Of a DNA stretch of 64,000 nucleotides, positions 41,497 to 52,290 are shown piece by piece; the stretch's first letter is position 1, and each line of letters starts with the position of its first letter. The position numbers and the translations under genes are program-made. This DNA comes from Terfezia claveryi (taxonomy: Eukaryota > Ascomycota > Pezizomycetes > Pezizales > Pezizaceae), in contig WHUX01000082.1 in NCBI GenBank assembly GCA_015179025.1, positions 62,001 to 126,000 on the forward strand, read 5' to 3'. The notes beneath the pieces are model-generated. The model was not told where the DNA came from and ran no database searches. It saw nothing but the letters and a program-made list of their open reading frames with translations.

Positions 41497-41917
41497 AAAT
41501 TCATGAGCTCATATAAGCCCTATAAGCTCTAATGCTCATACTAGCCTTATGAGCTCTTCGCTTACTTTGCAACCTTATATAAGCTCTGTAAGCAGCTCTA
41601 ATACTCATACCAGCCTTATGAGCTCTTTGCTTACTTTGCAATCTCATATAAGCTCTGTGAGCAGCTCTAATGCTCATACCGGCCTTATAAGCTCTTCACT
41701 TACTTCGCAACTTGATATAAGCTCTATAAGCAGCTCTAATACTTATACCGACCTTATGAGCTCTTCGCTTACTTCGCAACCTTATATAAGCTCTGTAATC
41801 AGCTGTAATGCTCATACTGGCCTTATAAGCTCTTCACTTACTTCGCAACCTTATATAAGACCTATGACCTCTAATGCTCATACAGACCTTATGAGCTCTT
41901 CTTTATATATTTATTAG
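41497..41917 (+). repeat. 69 bp coding minisatellite in Copia-1
   Basis: Five to six units of 69 bp (23 codons) follow one another in one open frame, each like MSSSLTLQPYISSVSSSNTH plus TSL, with the last unit one codon shorter. The units lie between the protease and integrase regions. They have no internal stop, unlike the surrounding gene. Confidence 0.85.
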
Positions 41918-42715
41918 CATAATATATTTGGGCATGTAGTCAATATATACTCAGCTGTATATGCTGATGGCGAGCTCTTACCCAAAGCACCTGCCAACTT
42001 CATATATAATGCCTGCATTATGTTAAAATCAACTAATAATACCCCATTTGCTCTTTCTCATGCTCGCTCTTCTAGGGTATTTGAACTCATACATAGCGAT
42101 CTAAGTGGCAAGTAGCCTATCGCATCTTATGGTAACTCTCTCTATTACATTACGTTTATAGACGATTTTACCCGCATAGCATAGATACACTATCAAATAG
42201 CCAAATCCGATGCAAACTAAGTAATTATTGATTTTATCACCTTTATCTAAAGGCAGTTCAATACCACTATTCTGGCTGTTTTAACTGATAATAGTGGAGA
42301 ATATATCAAGGTTGATACTTACTTCAAATAACAAGACATATGCCATATAAGAACACTACCTTATTCTTATGAATCGAATAGTATTATGGAACGCTGTAAC
42401 CACATAATATAGATAATGATTAGAGGCATAATCACTAATATCTCAGATAAGAGGATGTAGGCAAAAGCATGCTCAACTGCTGTTTATTTGAAGAATCACC
42501 TTCCATATTCACATCTCTAAGGGATAACACCCTATAAAGCCCTGTATAAGGCAAAACCATCAATTAGTTATTTATACCCTTTTAGACAGCATTACTTTAC
42601 TCACATCTATAAGGAAAATAGACCAAGTGGCAGCAAGCTTCTCCCATAGGCAGAAAGTGCGATATTTGTTGGTTATATGGACAGTACTTTTATATATAGG
42701 ATATAGCTTAAAAAT
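41918..42715 (+). pseudogene. Copia-1 integrase
   Basis: The catalytic residues can be traced: FELIHSDLSGK (first Asp), ILAVLTDNSGEYI (second Asp), and SIMERCNHII (Glu). YNACIMLKSTNN precedes them where the pre-integrase zinc region should be. Stops (TAG/TAA) occur at expected Gln or Trp positions at least eight times, for example FTRIA*IHY and SDKRM*AKA. The frame is otherwise continuous, so decay came by point changes more than by indels. Confidence 0.85.
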
Positions 42716-42719
42716 AAGT

Positions 42720-42995
42720 ATATTAAGACAATAAGAGCAGCTCTTTGCTTATTCTCTCTAATGAGTGCAAGCTTACCAGTGAGCTTACCAGCAAGCAATC
42801 AAGCAAGCAATCAAGCGAGCTTACCAGTGAGCAATCAAGCAAGTAATCAAGCGAGCTTACTAGCGAGCAATTAAGTAAGCTTAATAGCGAGCTTACCAGT
42901 GAGCAATTAAGAAAGCTTAACAGCGAGCTTACTAGCGAGCAATTAAGCAAGCAATCAAGCAAGCTTATCAGCAAGCAATTAACCAAGCTTACCAA
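42720..42995 (+). repeat. Low-complexity Ser/Glu/Lys repeat in Copia-1
   Basis: Short degenerate units (gagcaatcaagcaag, gcgagcttaccagt) repeat across about 240 bp between integrase and RT. In the gene frame they give a Ser-Ser-Glu-Leu-Thr-Ser-Lys-Gln pattern. It may be an expanded linker. Confidence 0.75.
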
Positions 42996-43239
42996 ACTTG
43001 AGATATGACCTTAGGCTACAGAAAAAAGCTAAAATTGCTGTTATTGCTGAAAACTTGCTAACCAATACTGAAGTTGCTAAAAACTTGCCAATAGATACTA
43101 AAGCTCAAATAAGCGATTCTACTCAGCTACCTAAGGCAATCTCATATGAGCTAGCCTTGCTTGTTGCCAATATTACCAATAAACCCAGAACTTACTTACA
43201 AGCTTCTAAAGGGCCCGATGCCCCTAAATAGTATGCGGC

Positions 43240-43857
43240 AATGCAAGTAGAACTACAAGCTTTAGCCGACCAAAACATCTGAGATATTGTGTCTATACCC
43301 TCTAACCACAATATTATCAGTTCCAAATGGGTATACAAGATAAAGCGAGATACTGCTGGCAATATCAGCCAGTATAAGGCAAAGTTAGTAGCACAAAGGT
43401 ATTCTCAGCAACCCGGTATAGATTTTGATAAAGTTTTTGCTCCAGTCATCAGATATAACTCACTGTGCTTGATCATTGCTCTATCAATATGCTTAAACTG
43501 GCCAAAACCAGACCAGCTTGATATTAAGAGCACATTCCTATATGGCTATCTTAATAAAAAAGTCTATATGCATCTTGCTCCTAGTTTTTTCGAAAATCAG
43601 CTAGACTCATGCGCTCTATTAAAATGATCTATATATGGACTAAAACAAAGTCCAAGGTAATGGTATGCTAGGCTGACTAGCTTCCTCATACCGCTAGGCT
43701 ACAAAGCAACTAACTTTGACCCTTGTGTCTTAGTACATACTAGTTATAATATCATTATTGCAATCTATATTGATGATATTACTATATTTGGATCCAGCCT
43801 ACTTAGACAGGAGCTAAAGGCATCACTAAAGAGAGAATTCAATCTCAGTAATATGGG
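43240..43857 (+). pseudogene. Copia-1 reverse transcriptase, N-terminal part
   Basis: Clear RVT_2 sequence: NIISSKWVYKIKRDTAGNIS, QYKAKLVAQRYSQQPGIDFD, KVFAPVIRYNSLCLIIALSI, LDIKSTFLYGYLNKKVYMHL, and the active-site block IYIDDITIFG at about 43770. Two in-frame stops at former Trp or Gln codons interrupt it. The frame runs to NLSNMG at 43857, where FB2 has inserted, and resumes at 52863. Confidence 0.9.
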
Positions 43858-44436
43858 TAGTGTGCACTACGGGGCGAGTAAAACTCGCCTCGCTCGCCAA
43901 GACTCGCCTCAGTGAGCGAGTTTTCGTCTCCTCCATAACTCGCCGAGTCGGCTTTTTACTACCTCAACTCGAATCGCGATTAATCGGTGATCTACAGATT
44001 ACTCACCAAGATTGAAGGCTAGCCTGTTTTATACTGGGGCCTCTGCCCCAGGCGCGGTATACACCACGGCGCCTTAGGTATATGGTTGCACGCACGCGGG
44101 TAGGACCTTGAGTTTCTACGAAGAGTAGTGAAGAGAAGCGTGTTTACCCTCCCTACAACTGAGGCCAGCTACCTGGAATGAAGTGAACCAATGATCCAGG
44201 ACATATGCACGCCTAAGTATAATAAATGTCTATAGTATTTCTAAATGTTTATGTACAGGGGAGCTAATGCCACAAGAGACAGAAATATAATTAAACGGAC
44301 CTGTCCAACCTTGCCATGTGCCTAGCGAACTCGAGGCCAAGAGCCTGGCCCCTACGTTGGTTTGTGAATGAAAGTGGTGGAAGTACAGCTTAGACTAGAG
44401 TGGTGCAGAGATATGGCAAAGGGGACGGCAGAGGGA

Positions 44437-44660
44437 AGGCAAGCTGGACAGCGGAGGCATGGCAAGCTGGACGGCGGAGGCATGGCAAGCTGGACAGCAG
44501 AGGCATGGCAAGCTGGATGACGGAGGTATAGCAAGCTGGACGGCGGAGGCATCGCAAGCTGGACGGTGGAGGCATGGCAAGCTGGATGATGGAGGCATAG
44601 CAAGCTGGACAGCGGAGGCATGGCAAGCTGGATAACGGAGGGATGGTAAGCTGGACGGCA
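44437..44660. repeat. Tandem array in the left arm of FB2
   Basis: About ten units of 23 bp such as ggaggcatggcaagctggac plus ggc. The mirror array lies at 52010-52290. Repetitive Pro/Leu/Cys/Ala frames read here are artefacts. Confidence 0.9.
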
Positions 44661-44733
44661 GAGGGAAGGCAATACTCTCACCCAGATTGCAGGCAGTTCA
44701 TGACTTGTGTTATTGATGAAAATTCCAGATGCT

Positions 44734-45310
44734 TGTAACAACGGCTCTGGGGCAAGGCGACCAAGGGGTACGCCAGGGCAAGGGCAAGGCTAGGATAACA
44801 CACACGTAGGAATGCTGCGTGTGTGACCAGGGGGAGGCTGAGACGGGAGGCAAGGGCAAGAGGCAAGAGAGGCAGAGGGTAAGGGACACGAGACACGCAG
44901 AAGCAGTTGCCACGTGTGTCAAGGGAGGCAGCTGGGCTACAAAGACAAGGCGAGGCAAGGCAAGGAGGTGCACAAGAGAGATGCACCAACGTAGAGAGAT
45001 GCAAGGCCCTATATTGGATATACAAGACGTTGGATGGGGATCCAACGAGAGGGCGGAGAGACGAAGATATATATACATGATTCCAGGCCAAGGCTGTGGA
45101 AGGAATAAGCTTCCCGAGATTCCTATCTCGGAAGCTAAGATAATAATCACCCATCGACGACACCCGAACAAGCCTGTTCGAGTATCAAAACAGCACGACA
45201 CTCGAACAAGCCTGTTCGAGTGTCAAATCAAGACTACAATCAACAATAACGAGAGTTGGACGGAATCCCGTCTGACTCTCAAACCCGGCTAGGAAAGGAT
45301 GGTTGTGACA
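44734..45310 (-). mobile_element. 3' LTR of Gypsy-1
   Basis: 577 bp with TGTAACA...TGTGACA ends. The TSD ATGCT (44729-44733) matches 51042-51046. On the minus strand a polypurine tract, AAAGGGGGGATAG (45311-45323), precedes it. It differs from the other LTR at roughly 35 positions, nearly all transitions. Confidence 0.95.
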
Positions 45311-45496
45311 CTATCCCCCCTTTAGGCTCGGAGCCCCAGCGACGAAAGACAAGGCGAAAGGCAAGACAAACAAACAAAACAGGCGAATAACCAATAACCC
45401 ATAACACAACCCCAATGCCGGAAGTACGTACCAACAATAACCATGACAACAACGACAATAACAACCCTAACAACCAATTCCAGGACGACAAGAACA

Positions 45497-46783
45497 TCAT
45501 TGGGCGGGGCGGGGTTTCCGGAGGTAACGTTGGTGGAACAGGGTGACCAAGTCCTGTGCGTTTTCCAAGTCTTCCCCAAGTTGCCAGGTAGTTTCCTCGT
45601 CCCCTAACCACTTGACTTTGTATTGCAGATGACCGTACCTCTTCCTTAAGTCCAATACCTCTTCGACCTCCCACTCCTCTTCACCTTCGATCACCACAGG
45701 AGGGGGAGGGGGGTGTTTCTGCCCAGGTAGGGGATCGTCAGCCGCTGGCTCAATTTCCGATACGTGTACAACCGGGTGGCGTTTGATGTCCTTGGAGAAC
45801 CTCAATCGATAGGCATGAGTGCCCACAGCAGCCAACACCTCGAATGGACCCAGGAACTTGTAGTAGAGCTTACGAGATGGCCGTTCCATCCGGAAGTGCC
45901 GGCTGGAGAGCCACACCTTATCTCCTGGCTGATACTTAGGGGCTAGCAACCGTGATCCATTGGCATATTCAGCTTGCCTGGCTTGCGCATATCCCAGCTC
46001 GGCTTTTAGGGTAGAGTGAAGTTCAGAAATCTGCATGGTGAACTCCTTAGCTGGAGCGTTCTCCCTGGCCTTGCGCAGAGGTGCCAGGGAGTCTACGAAC
46101 CAAGGGTGCCAGCCATAATTGGCCAGGAATGGGGAGGTCTTCAGGGTCTCAGAGAAGTGGTTGTTGGCGGAGAATTCGCAGGTGGCCAGCAATGAAACCC
46201 AGTTATTCTGCTGGTAATTAATGTACGCCCTCAGATATTGCTCTATGATGGCGTTCATACATTCTGACTGGCCATCAGTCTGAGGGTGGTATGCTATAGA
46301 CAGGTGTACTTCAATACCCAACAGCTAACAGAATGTTTTCCAGAAGTCGGTGACGAACTAAGGGCCATGGTCTGAGACAATCGACACTGGGAGGCCATGG
46401 TAATGGAAGACATTATTCAGGTAGAGGGATGCCAATTTGGGGGCCAAGCAGGTGTCTCGACAGGGTATCACATGCCTCATTTTCGTTAACCGATCCACTA
46501 CCATCAAGATGGCATTGAATCCCGAGTCTTCTAGCAATCCGGTGACGAAGTCCATAGTCAGGTTTTGCCAGGGTTGTTCTGGGACTTCCTGGGGCTTCAG
46601 GGTACCATACGGAGCGTGGCGGGTAGGTTTGGCACGCTTGCAGACATGGCAATTCCGTATGTACCGCTCCACCTCCTTCCATTGGTCAATCCACATATAT
46701 TGCCTAGCTAGCAGCTCTAATGTTTTAGCTACCCCAGGATGACCCGCAGCCAGGGTATCATGGTGTTCCTTGATCAGCTGCAT
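45497..46783 (-). pseudogene. Gypsy-1 integrase with chromodomain
   Basis: The zinc-binding HHCC region is HHDTLAAGHPGVAKTLELLA and YIRNCHVCKRAKP. The core has TMDFVTG (first Asp), LPVSIVSDHGP (second Asp), and YHPQTDGQSECMNAIIEQYL (Glu). A LSSRHFRMERPSRKLYYKFL stretch (GPF/Y module) follows, and the C-terminus is a chromodomain: EEEWEVEEVLDLRKRYGHLQ, YKVKWLGDEETTWQ, ENAQDLVTLF. Two TAG stops, at Gln-like positions just after SDHGP, split the frame near 46340. This places the element with fungal chromoviruses, which target methylated-H3K9 chromatin in known cases. Confidence 0.93.
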
Positions 46784-46939
46784 CCGCAGCTCTCCTTCAG
46801 GTATATAGAGCCGATCTAGGTGGTATAGGAGGCCATCCTGAGTGGTACACTCGGCTAGAGAAATCTTGATGTAATAGCGCTGTCCAGACTCTACTGCAGC
46901 GATTATATCCTTAACCAGGTCGTCCTCCGCATATGCCCG

Positions 46940-47521
46940 TTATATCCGCAGAAGGAGATCTGCTCCTGGGTTCGCTTCAGCTCTAGCATCAGCATCAGCA
47001 TCAGCATCAGCATCAGCATCAGCATCAGCATCAGCATCAGTATCAGCATCAGCATCAGCATCAGCATGGCTAGTGGCCACCAGGTCGAGATTTTCAGGTT
47101 TCAGTACCACCTGATTTTGGTACTTCAGCCTTTCATCCCCCCCTTTAGGGAGATCTCCTGATCTCCTGGTCAGTGCATCTGGCTTACCCCCAGCTTTTCC
47201 AGGCCGATACTTGATCTTGAAATTGAATCGAGATAAGAACTCCGACCACCTAGCCTGCCGTCGGTTCAGCAGCTTAGTGGTGGTGAAGTACTCAAGATTT
47301 TTATGATCGGATAGCACCTCGATGATCCCCTTGGCTGACTCCAGATGTGGCCTCCACTCCTCGAATGCTTGCACAATGGCCATTAACTCTTTATCATAGA
47401 TTTCATAATTACACTCAGCCGGAGAGTGCTTTTTTGAGAAGTATGCCACTGGGTGGAGGATCCCATTGACATACTGAGACAAGATTCCCGCGGAGACATA
47501 GTCGGAGGCGTCAGTCTCCAC
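46940..47521 (-). pseudogene. Gypsy-1 RNase H and (Ala-Asp)n linker
   Basis: An open frame with [57 protein letters not shown] and [15 protein letters not shown]: the Ty3-type RNase H with its Asp and Glu residues. [19 protein letters not shown] marks the tether. Beyond it the frame carries alternating Ala-Asp encoded by a gcatca hexanucleotide repeat (46984-47070, minus strand), just before integrase. Confidence 0.92.
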
Positions 47522-47529
47522 GATACATT

Positions 47530-48386
47530 TACTGTCCGGATCGAAATGGGCCAGGATCAGTGCTGAGCAGAAAGCTTCCTTAAGGTTCTGGAAGGCAGAT
47601 TGGGCTTCTAGATTCCAGTCGAAGCCCGGTCTTTCTTGGTCAGGGTAGTGAGGGGGGCTACGATCTTCGAATACCCTAGAATGAACCGCCGGTAAAAGTT
47701 AGCGAACCTCAGGAAGGCTTGGACATCCTTAAGATTTGCTGGGATTTGCCATTCCTGGACAGCGGTAACCTTGGTGGGATCCATCCTGATACCTTGGTAG
47801 TGATAATCAACCCCAGATACTTGACCTCCTGCACATGAAACTCGTATTTCTCGGGCTTGAGGTATAATCCGGCTTGCTCCAGCTTTTCCAGCACTTGTCG
47901 GACATGGATTTTGTGCTCTGCCAGGGTGTCTGAATAGATCAGGATATCATCCAGGTAGGCTGTGCAGAACAATCCAAAAAGTCTCGTAGGGTATCATTAA
48001 TAAAGTGCTGGAAAGAGGCCGGGGTATTGGTTAAGCCGAAAGGCATGACATTGTACTCGAAGTGCCCATACCAGGTGCGAAGGCCATTTTCCACTCTTCA
48101 CCTTCAGCTATTGGACCAGGTTATAGGCTCCCCTCATATCCAGTTTAGTGAACCATTTTGCCTTGGAGAGCCTGGCTAATGTTTCCTGGATCAGAGGTAG
48201 GGGATACCTGTTCTTGACCGTTATCTCGTTCAGGCCACGATAATCAACGCACAACCGAAGAGAGCCATCCGACTTCTTCACGAACAGTACAGGGGCACCC
48301 GCTGGGGAGGAGCTATGGCGAATGAAGCTCTTATTGAGGTTTTCCTCCAAGTACTTTTTTAGGGCTTCCAGCTCTACCCGGGACAT
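47530..48386 (-). pseudogene. Gypsy-1 reverse transcriptase
   Basis: The first part (48108-48386) has [40 protein letters not shown] and [14 protein letters not shown]. The second (47709-47972) has [18 protein letters not shown], the YLDD active site, and [21 protein letters not shown] frameshift near 48000-48107 and another near 47700 break the frame. The order and spacing fit a standard Ty3/Gypsy RT. Confidence 0.92.
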
Positions 48387-48459
48387 TCCATAGAGGGGCC
48401 CATAGGGAGGGGTTTTACCTTCTATCAGCGAATCGTGTGGTCATATGGTCGGTGAGGTG

Positions 48460-49232
48460 CTAACTTCTCTGCGGCTTTTTCCGAGAACAGGTCAATGAAC
48501 TCGTGGTACTCATCCGGAACCAAGGATTTCCACTCCTCCTTGGACCGGGTCTTGTTAATTTCCAGATTGATCTCATAAATTGAGAGGGTATGCGCCTTGA
48601 GCTTATGCCTCCTGGTGAGATGAGCGAAGGCCCTGCTCCAATAAAGTTAATATTCAGGGGTTTTGCGAGGGCGGGGGATATCGGGGAAACTGGGGGAATG
48701 GTGGCATTGATGTGTGCAGGCGGGATTACCACCTGAGTCGGGTGGATTATTGGGGGTGGCAATGCGCACAGCCCAGTGACAGTGGTTTTTGGATCTCCAC
48801 AGTGTTTTTTGCAATAAGGGCTGTTGAATCGCAAGGTGTAAGAGCCGAAGCTGACTGATACATCATGCATCCTAAGCCAGGGGATCCCAAGGACAATTGG
48901 ATACTTTAGCTTGGTTACGAACATTGGGAGATCTTCCGAGTGATCACCCATGGCGCTGGGCAGGCATGCGAGGTCGGTAATCCCCCAGAAGAGATAGGGC
49001 GGCCGTCAATAACATCAAGGAGGTGGGGGGTTTTTAGCTTGGAGGTTGGTATAGAGTTTTTACTGACGAAGGTCTGGTCAATGAATGCTATTCCTGAAGC
49101 ACCACAATCTATGAGAGCTGATGTAACCACTGTTTTATCATTGAACTTGACAGTTATAGGTACAACGAAGTGCTCGCCAAACAGGCGAGACTCATCAACA
49201 GACATAGGTGTAGGCAAAGAAAACGCAGACAA
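48460..49232 (-). pseudogene. Gypsy-1 protease and linker to RT
   Basis: The frame at 48915-49232 holds SALIDCGASGIAFIDQTFVS, an aspartic protease site of the D-[STC]-G type. It continues in another frame (48460-48951) with FVTKLKYPIVLGIPWLRMHD, where KYPIVLGIPWL is the second conserved protease block, and then a Pro-rich linker. One frameshift separates them at about 48930. Confidence 0.88.
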
Positions 49233-49302
49233 AGATAAATGACCTGGAGCAGGTCTCTTGCTAGTGTCAGTAACTAGGCAAGGGACAGGGCTTTTCCCGA
49301 CT

Positions 49303-50428
49303 CATCAAGCTCCTCAATCCTGGGCACTGGGGTATCGGAGATAGCGTGGATGGCGAGGGAGCGATTCTTTCGAAGGGGGCAAGCGCGATAAAGTGGTCGG
49401 CCTTCCACAGGCTATGCATAGCCCATTATTCCGGCGGCGTTCCCTCTCTTCTTGGGTCAGGCAGGGTCTGCCCGCGGATAAGTCCATAGGGGCCGTCCAC
49501 CCGCCACGAGAGAAGGGTGGGCTGGCTTGTTCGGGGGGTTACAGGGGCCTGTGGCTGGGGCGAGGTGCTGAAAAGGTCGATCGTGGGGGTGCTGTTGTAG
49601 GGGAGGCCTTAAGGCTGTTTCTAAACCTGGCCATCTTTTGCTCCAATCGGCTGGCCTGATCAATGAATTCTTCAAGGGTGTGGACGTCTGGGAAGTTGAT
49701 AAGTGCCTGTCTCAGTTCCACACTTAAGCCTTCCTGGAATTGATCCAGTTTGATCTTGTCGCTCCATTCGACCTCCGCAGCTAGCCTAGAGAATTCAGCC
49801 ACATAGGTGGCGAGGTCGGTGTTCTTTTGTCGAAGGGCTCGAAGGGCTCTTGTGGCCGTTCCTTCTGGATCCGGATCCCCAAACGCTCGTCAAGGATAAT
49901 GAATAAGGCGGAAATGTCCGCTAGATTGATCCCTGTTCCCAAAACATAGGGCTGGACTTGGTCCAGAGCCTTCCCCTCCAGCAGGCCGTAAACGTAGGCG
50001 AGTTTGTGCTGGGTGGTTGGAAATTTAGCAGCATCTCCATTGAGCTTAATATTGATCGAGTTTTTCCAGGCCTTGAGGCGGGCCCGTTCACCATTAAATT
50101 TGGGTGGGGTGGGGAGGTCTTGGGTTTTGGCGGCGTGACAGTCGCCGGTGCCTGTGCGGTTGCGGCGGCAAGGGCACGGTTGAGATTGTGAATGGTTACT
50201 CGGTCGTCTGCAAGGTCCTCTTAGAGAAGAAGGATTTCATCTTCGCTTCTTTCAGCCTTCATTCGGTGTTCTGGAGCTCCGCTCCTTGTTTTTTGCCAAT
50301 CTTATAGGTGGCAGTGAAGATATCGATGGCCATTCGGCGGTATTCCAACAGCTGGGCAGGGTTGAGGGTATTGGGGTTTCCCTCCATGCTTGGAACCTGT
50401 CGGTGGGTAACGGGGTTGGTTCGGACAT
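49303..50428 (-). pseudogene. Gypsy-1 gag
   Basis: It starts MSEPTPLPTDRFQAW at 50428, 36 bases inside the LTR boundary. Frameshifted parts follow. The clearest (49539-49802) reads AEFSRLAAEVEWSDKIKLDQ, FQEGLSVELRQALINFPDVH and TLEEFIDQASRLEQK, the Ty3 gag core. A zinc-knuckle-like NNGLCIACGRP lies at about 49410-49430, split by a frameshift from its His/Cys half. The protein matches the Gypsy-2 gag. Confidence 0.85.
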
Positions 50429-50464
50429 GACAGCGTACCAGTTGGTCGAGACGATCCAACGTAG

Positions 50465-51041
50465 TGTAACGACGGCTCTGGGGCAAGGCGACCAAGGGGT
50501 ACGCCGGGGCAAGGGCAAGGCTAGGATAACACACACATAGGAACGCTGCATGTGTGACCAGGGGGAGGCTGAGACGGGAGGCAAGGGCAAGAGGCAAGAG
50601 AGGCAGAGGGCAAGGGATATGAGATACACGAAAGCAGTTGCCGCGTGTGTCAAGGGAGGCAGCTGGGCTGCAGAGACAAGGCGAGGCAAGGCAAGGAGGT
50701 GCACAAGGGAGATACACCAACGTGGAGAGAAGCAAGGCCCTGTATTGGATATACAAGATGTTGGATGGGGATCCAACGAGAGGGCGGAGGGACAAAGATA
50801 TATATACATGATTCCAGGCCAAGGCCGTGGAAGGAATAAGCTTCCCAAGATTCCTATCTTGGAAGCTAAGATAACAATCACCCATCGACGACACCCGAAC
50901 AAGCCTGTTCGAGTGTCAAAACAGCACGATACCCGAACAAGCCTGTTCAAGTGTCAAATCAAGACTACAATCAACAATAATGAGAGTCGGACGAAATCCC
51001 GTCTGACTCTCAAACCCAGCTAGAAAAGGACGGTTGTGACA
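50465..51041 (-). mobile_element. 5' LTR of Gypsy-1
   Basis: 577 bp, same length as the other LTR. TSD ATGCT is at 51042-51046. On the minus strand the internal sequence after it begins CTACGTTGGATCG, which contains TGG but is offset from the LTR edge, so the primer tRNA is not assigned. A tatatatacatg block at about 50800 may be the promoter. Confidence 0.95.
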
Positions 51042-51046
51042 ATGCT

Positions 51047-52009
51047 GGGGACGGAGAGCTCACTTAAAAGTTGTGCTTCGTATGCCAGCAGTAGCTACTA
51101 TACAGACTGTAATTTGGTGTGGCAGGCAGGCACTTTAGGGGGGCGCTAGTTGACGCAACGGGTATGATCAACCCAGCTTGGCAGCTGGCTCGAGTATGCC
51201 AGCCTAAACTGGCAATATGCTAACGTTACACTATGCTTGTGCAGGCAACAGTCTCATTCGGCTGAACAATGAACTATACCTACGTCTTTGCGTAGTTAAG
51301 ATGTTGCAGCCATAATATATGTCCTTGTCCATATATTGGCCACCTGATATATATATGGAATTCATGTCTTTGCGCCCTATATATATATATGATGTCCTAG
51401 CATATATCTAAGCCTCGAAGGCTTGAATTCCATGCATATATGTATATAGGCTGCAAAAGTATGAATTCTCAAGCATATATATAACCAGCAAAGGCATGAA
51501 TTCCCAAGCATATATATAACCAGCGAAGGCATGAATTCCCATGCAAATATATAGCCAGCGAAGGCATGAATTCCCAAGCAAATATATAGGCCGTGAAGAC
51601 ATAAATTCCATATATATATCAGGTGGCTAATATATGGACAAGGACATATATTATGGCGGCAACATCTCAACTACGCAATGACGTAGGTATTGTTCATTGT
51701 TCAGCTGAATGAGACTGTTGCCTGCACAGGCATAGCACAACATTAGCATATTGCCAGTCTAGGCTGGCATACCTGAGCCAGCTGCCAAGCGGGGTTGATC
51801 ATCCCCGTTGCATCGACTAGCGCCCCCCTAAAGTGCCTGCCTGCCACAACAAATTACAGTCTGTACAGCAGCTACCGCTGGCACACGAGGTACAACTTTC
51901 AAGTGAGCTCTCCGTCTCCAGCATCTGGAATTTTCATCAATAACACAAGTCATGAACTGCCTGCAATCTGGATGAGAGCATTGCCTTCCCTCCGCCGTCC
52001 AGCTTGCCA
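51047..52009. repeat. Inner arms and centre of FB2
   Basis: The segment 51047-51385 pairs with 51600-51915. For example, gctgaacaatgaac and cttgtgcaggcaacagtctc are inverted on the other side. The centre holds four to five units of gaaggcatgaattcccaagc with atatata spacers. The joint ctccagcatctggaattttc at about 51917 is the uninterrupted counterpart of the Gypsy-1 target site. Confidence 0.85.
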
Positions 52010-52290
52010 TCCCTCCGTCATCCAGCTTGCCATGCCTCCGTCATCCAGCTTGCCATGCCTCCGCCATCCAGCTTGCCATGCCTCCGCCGTCCAGCTTGCC
52101 ATGCCTCTGCCGTCCAGCTTGCCATGCCTCCATCATCCAGCTTGCCATGCCTCCGCCGTCCATCTTGTGATGCCTCTGCCATCCAGCTTACCATGCCTCC
52201 GTCATCTAGCTTGCCATGCCTCCGCCATCCAGCTTACAATGCTTCCGCCGACCAGCTTGCCATGCCTCCGCCGTCCAGCTTGCCTTCCCT
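52010..52290. repeat. Tandem array in the right arm of FB2
   Basis: About twelve units of 23 bp such as cttgccatgcctccgccgtc plus cag, mirror image of 44437-44660 but with a slightly different unit number. Confidence 0.9.

Noticed and set aside
41900..42720. Reassigned TAG/TAA codons as sense (Gln) in Copia-1
   Set aside because: TGG-to-TAG changes at Trp sites and TGA at Arg sites also occur, and the RNase H part is stop-free. Mutation decay explains all of them.
44437..44660. CRISPR-like regular repeat
   Set aside because: The 23 bp units are contiguous with no unique spacers, and the genome is eukaryotic.
44352..45201. Long minus-strand frames rich in Pro, Leu, Cys and Ala
   Set aside because: They come from the 23 bp array of the FB2 arm and from the Gypsy-1 LTR. 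The equivalent frames in the other arm and LTR confirm this.
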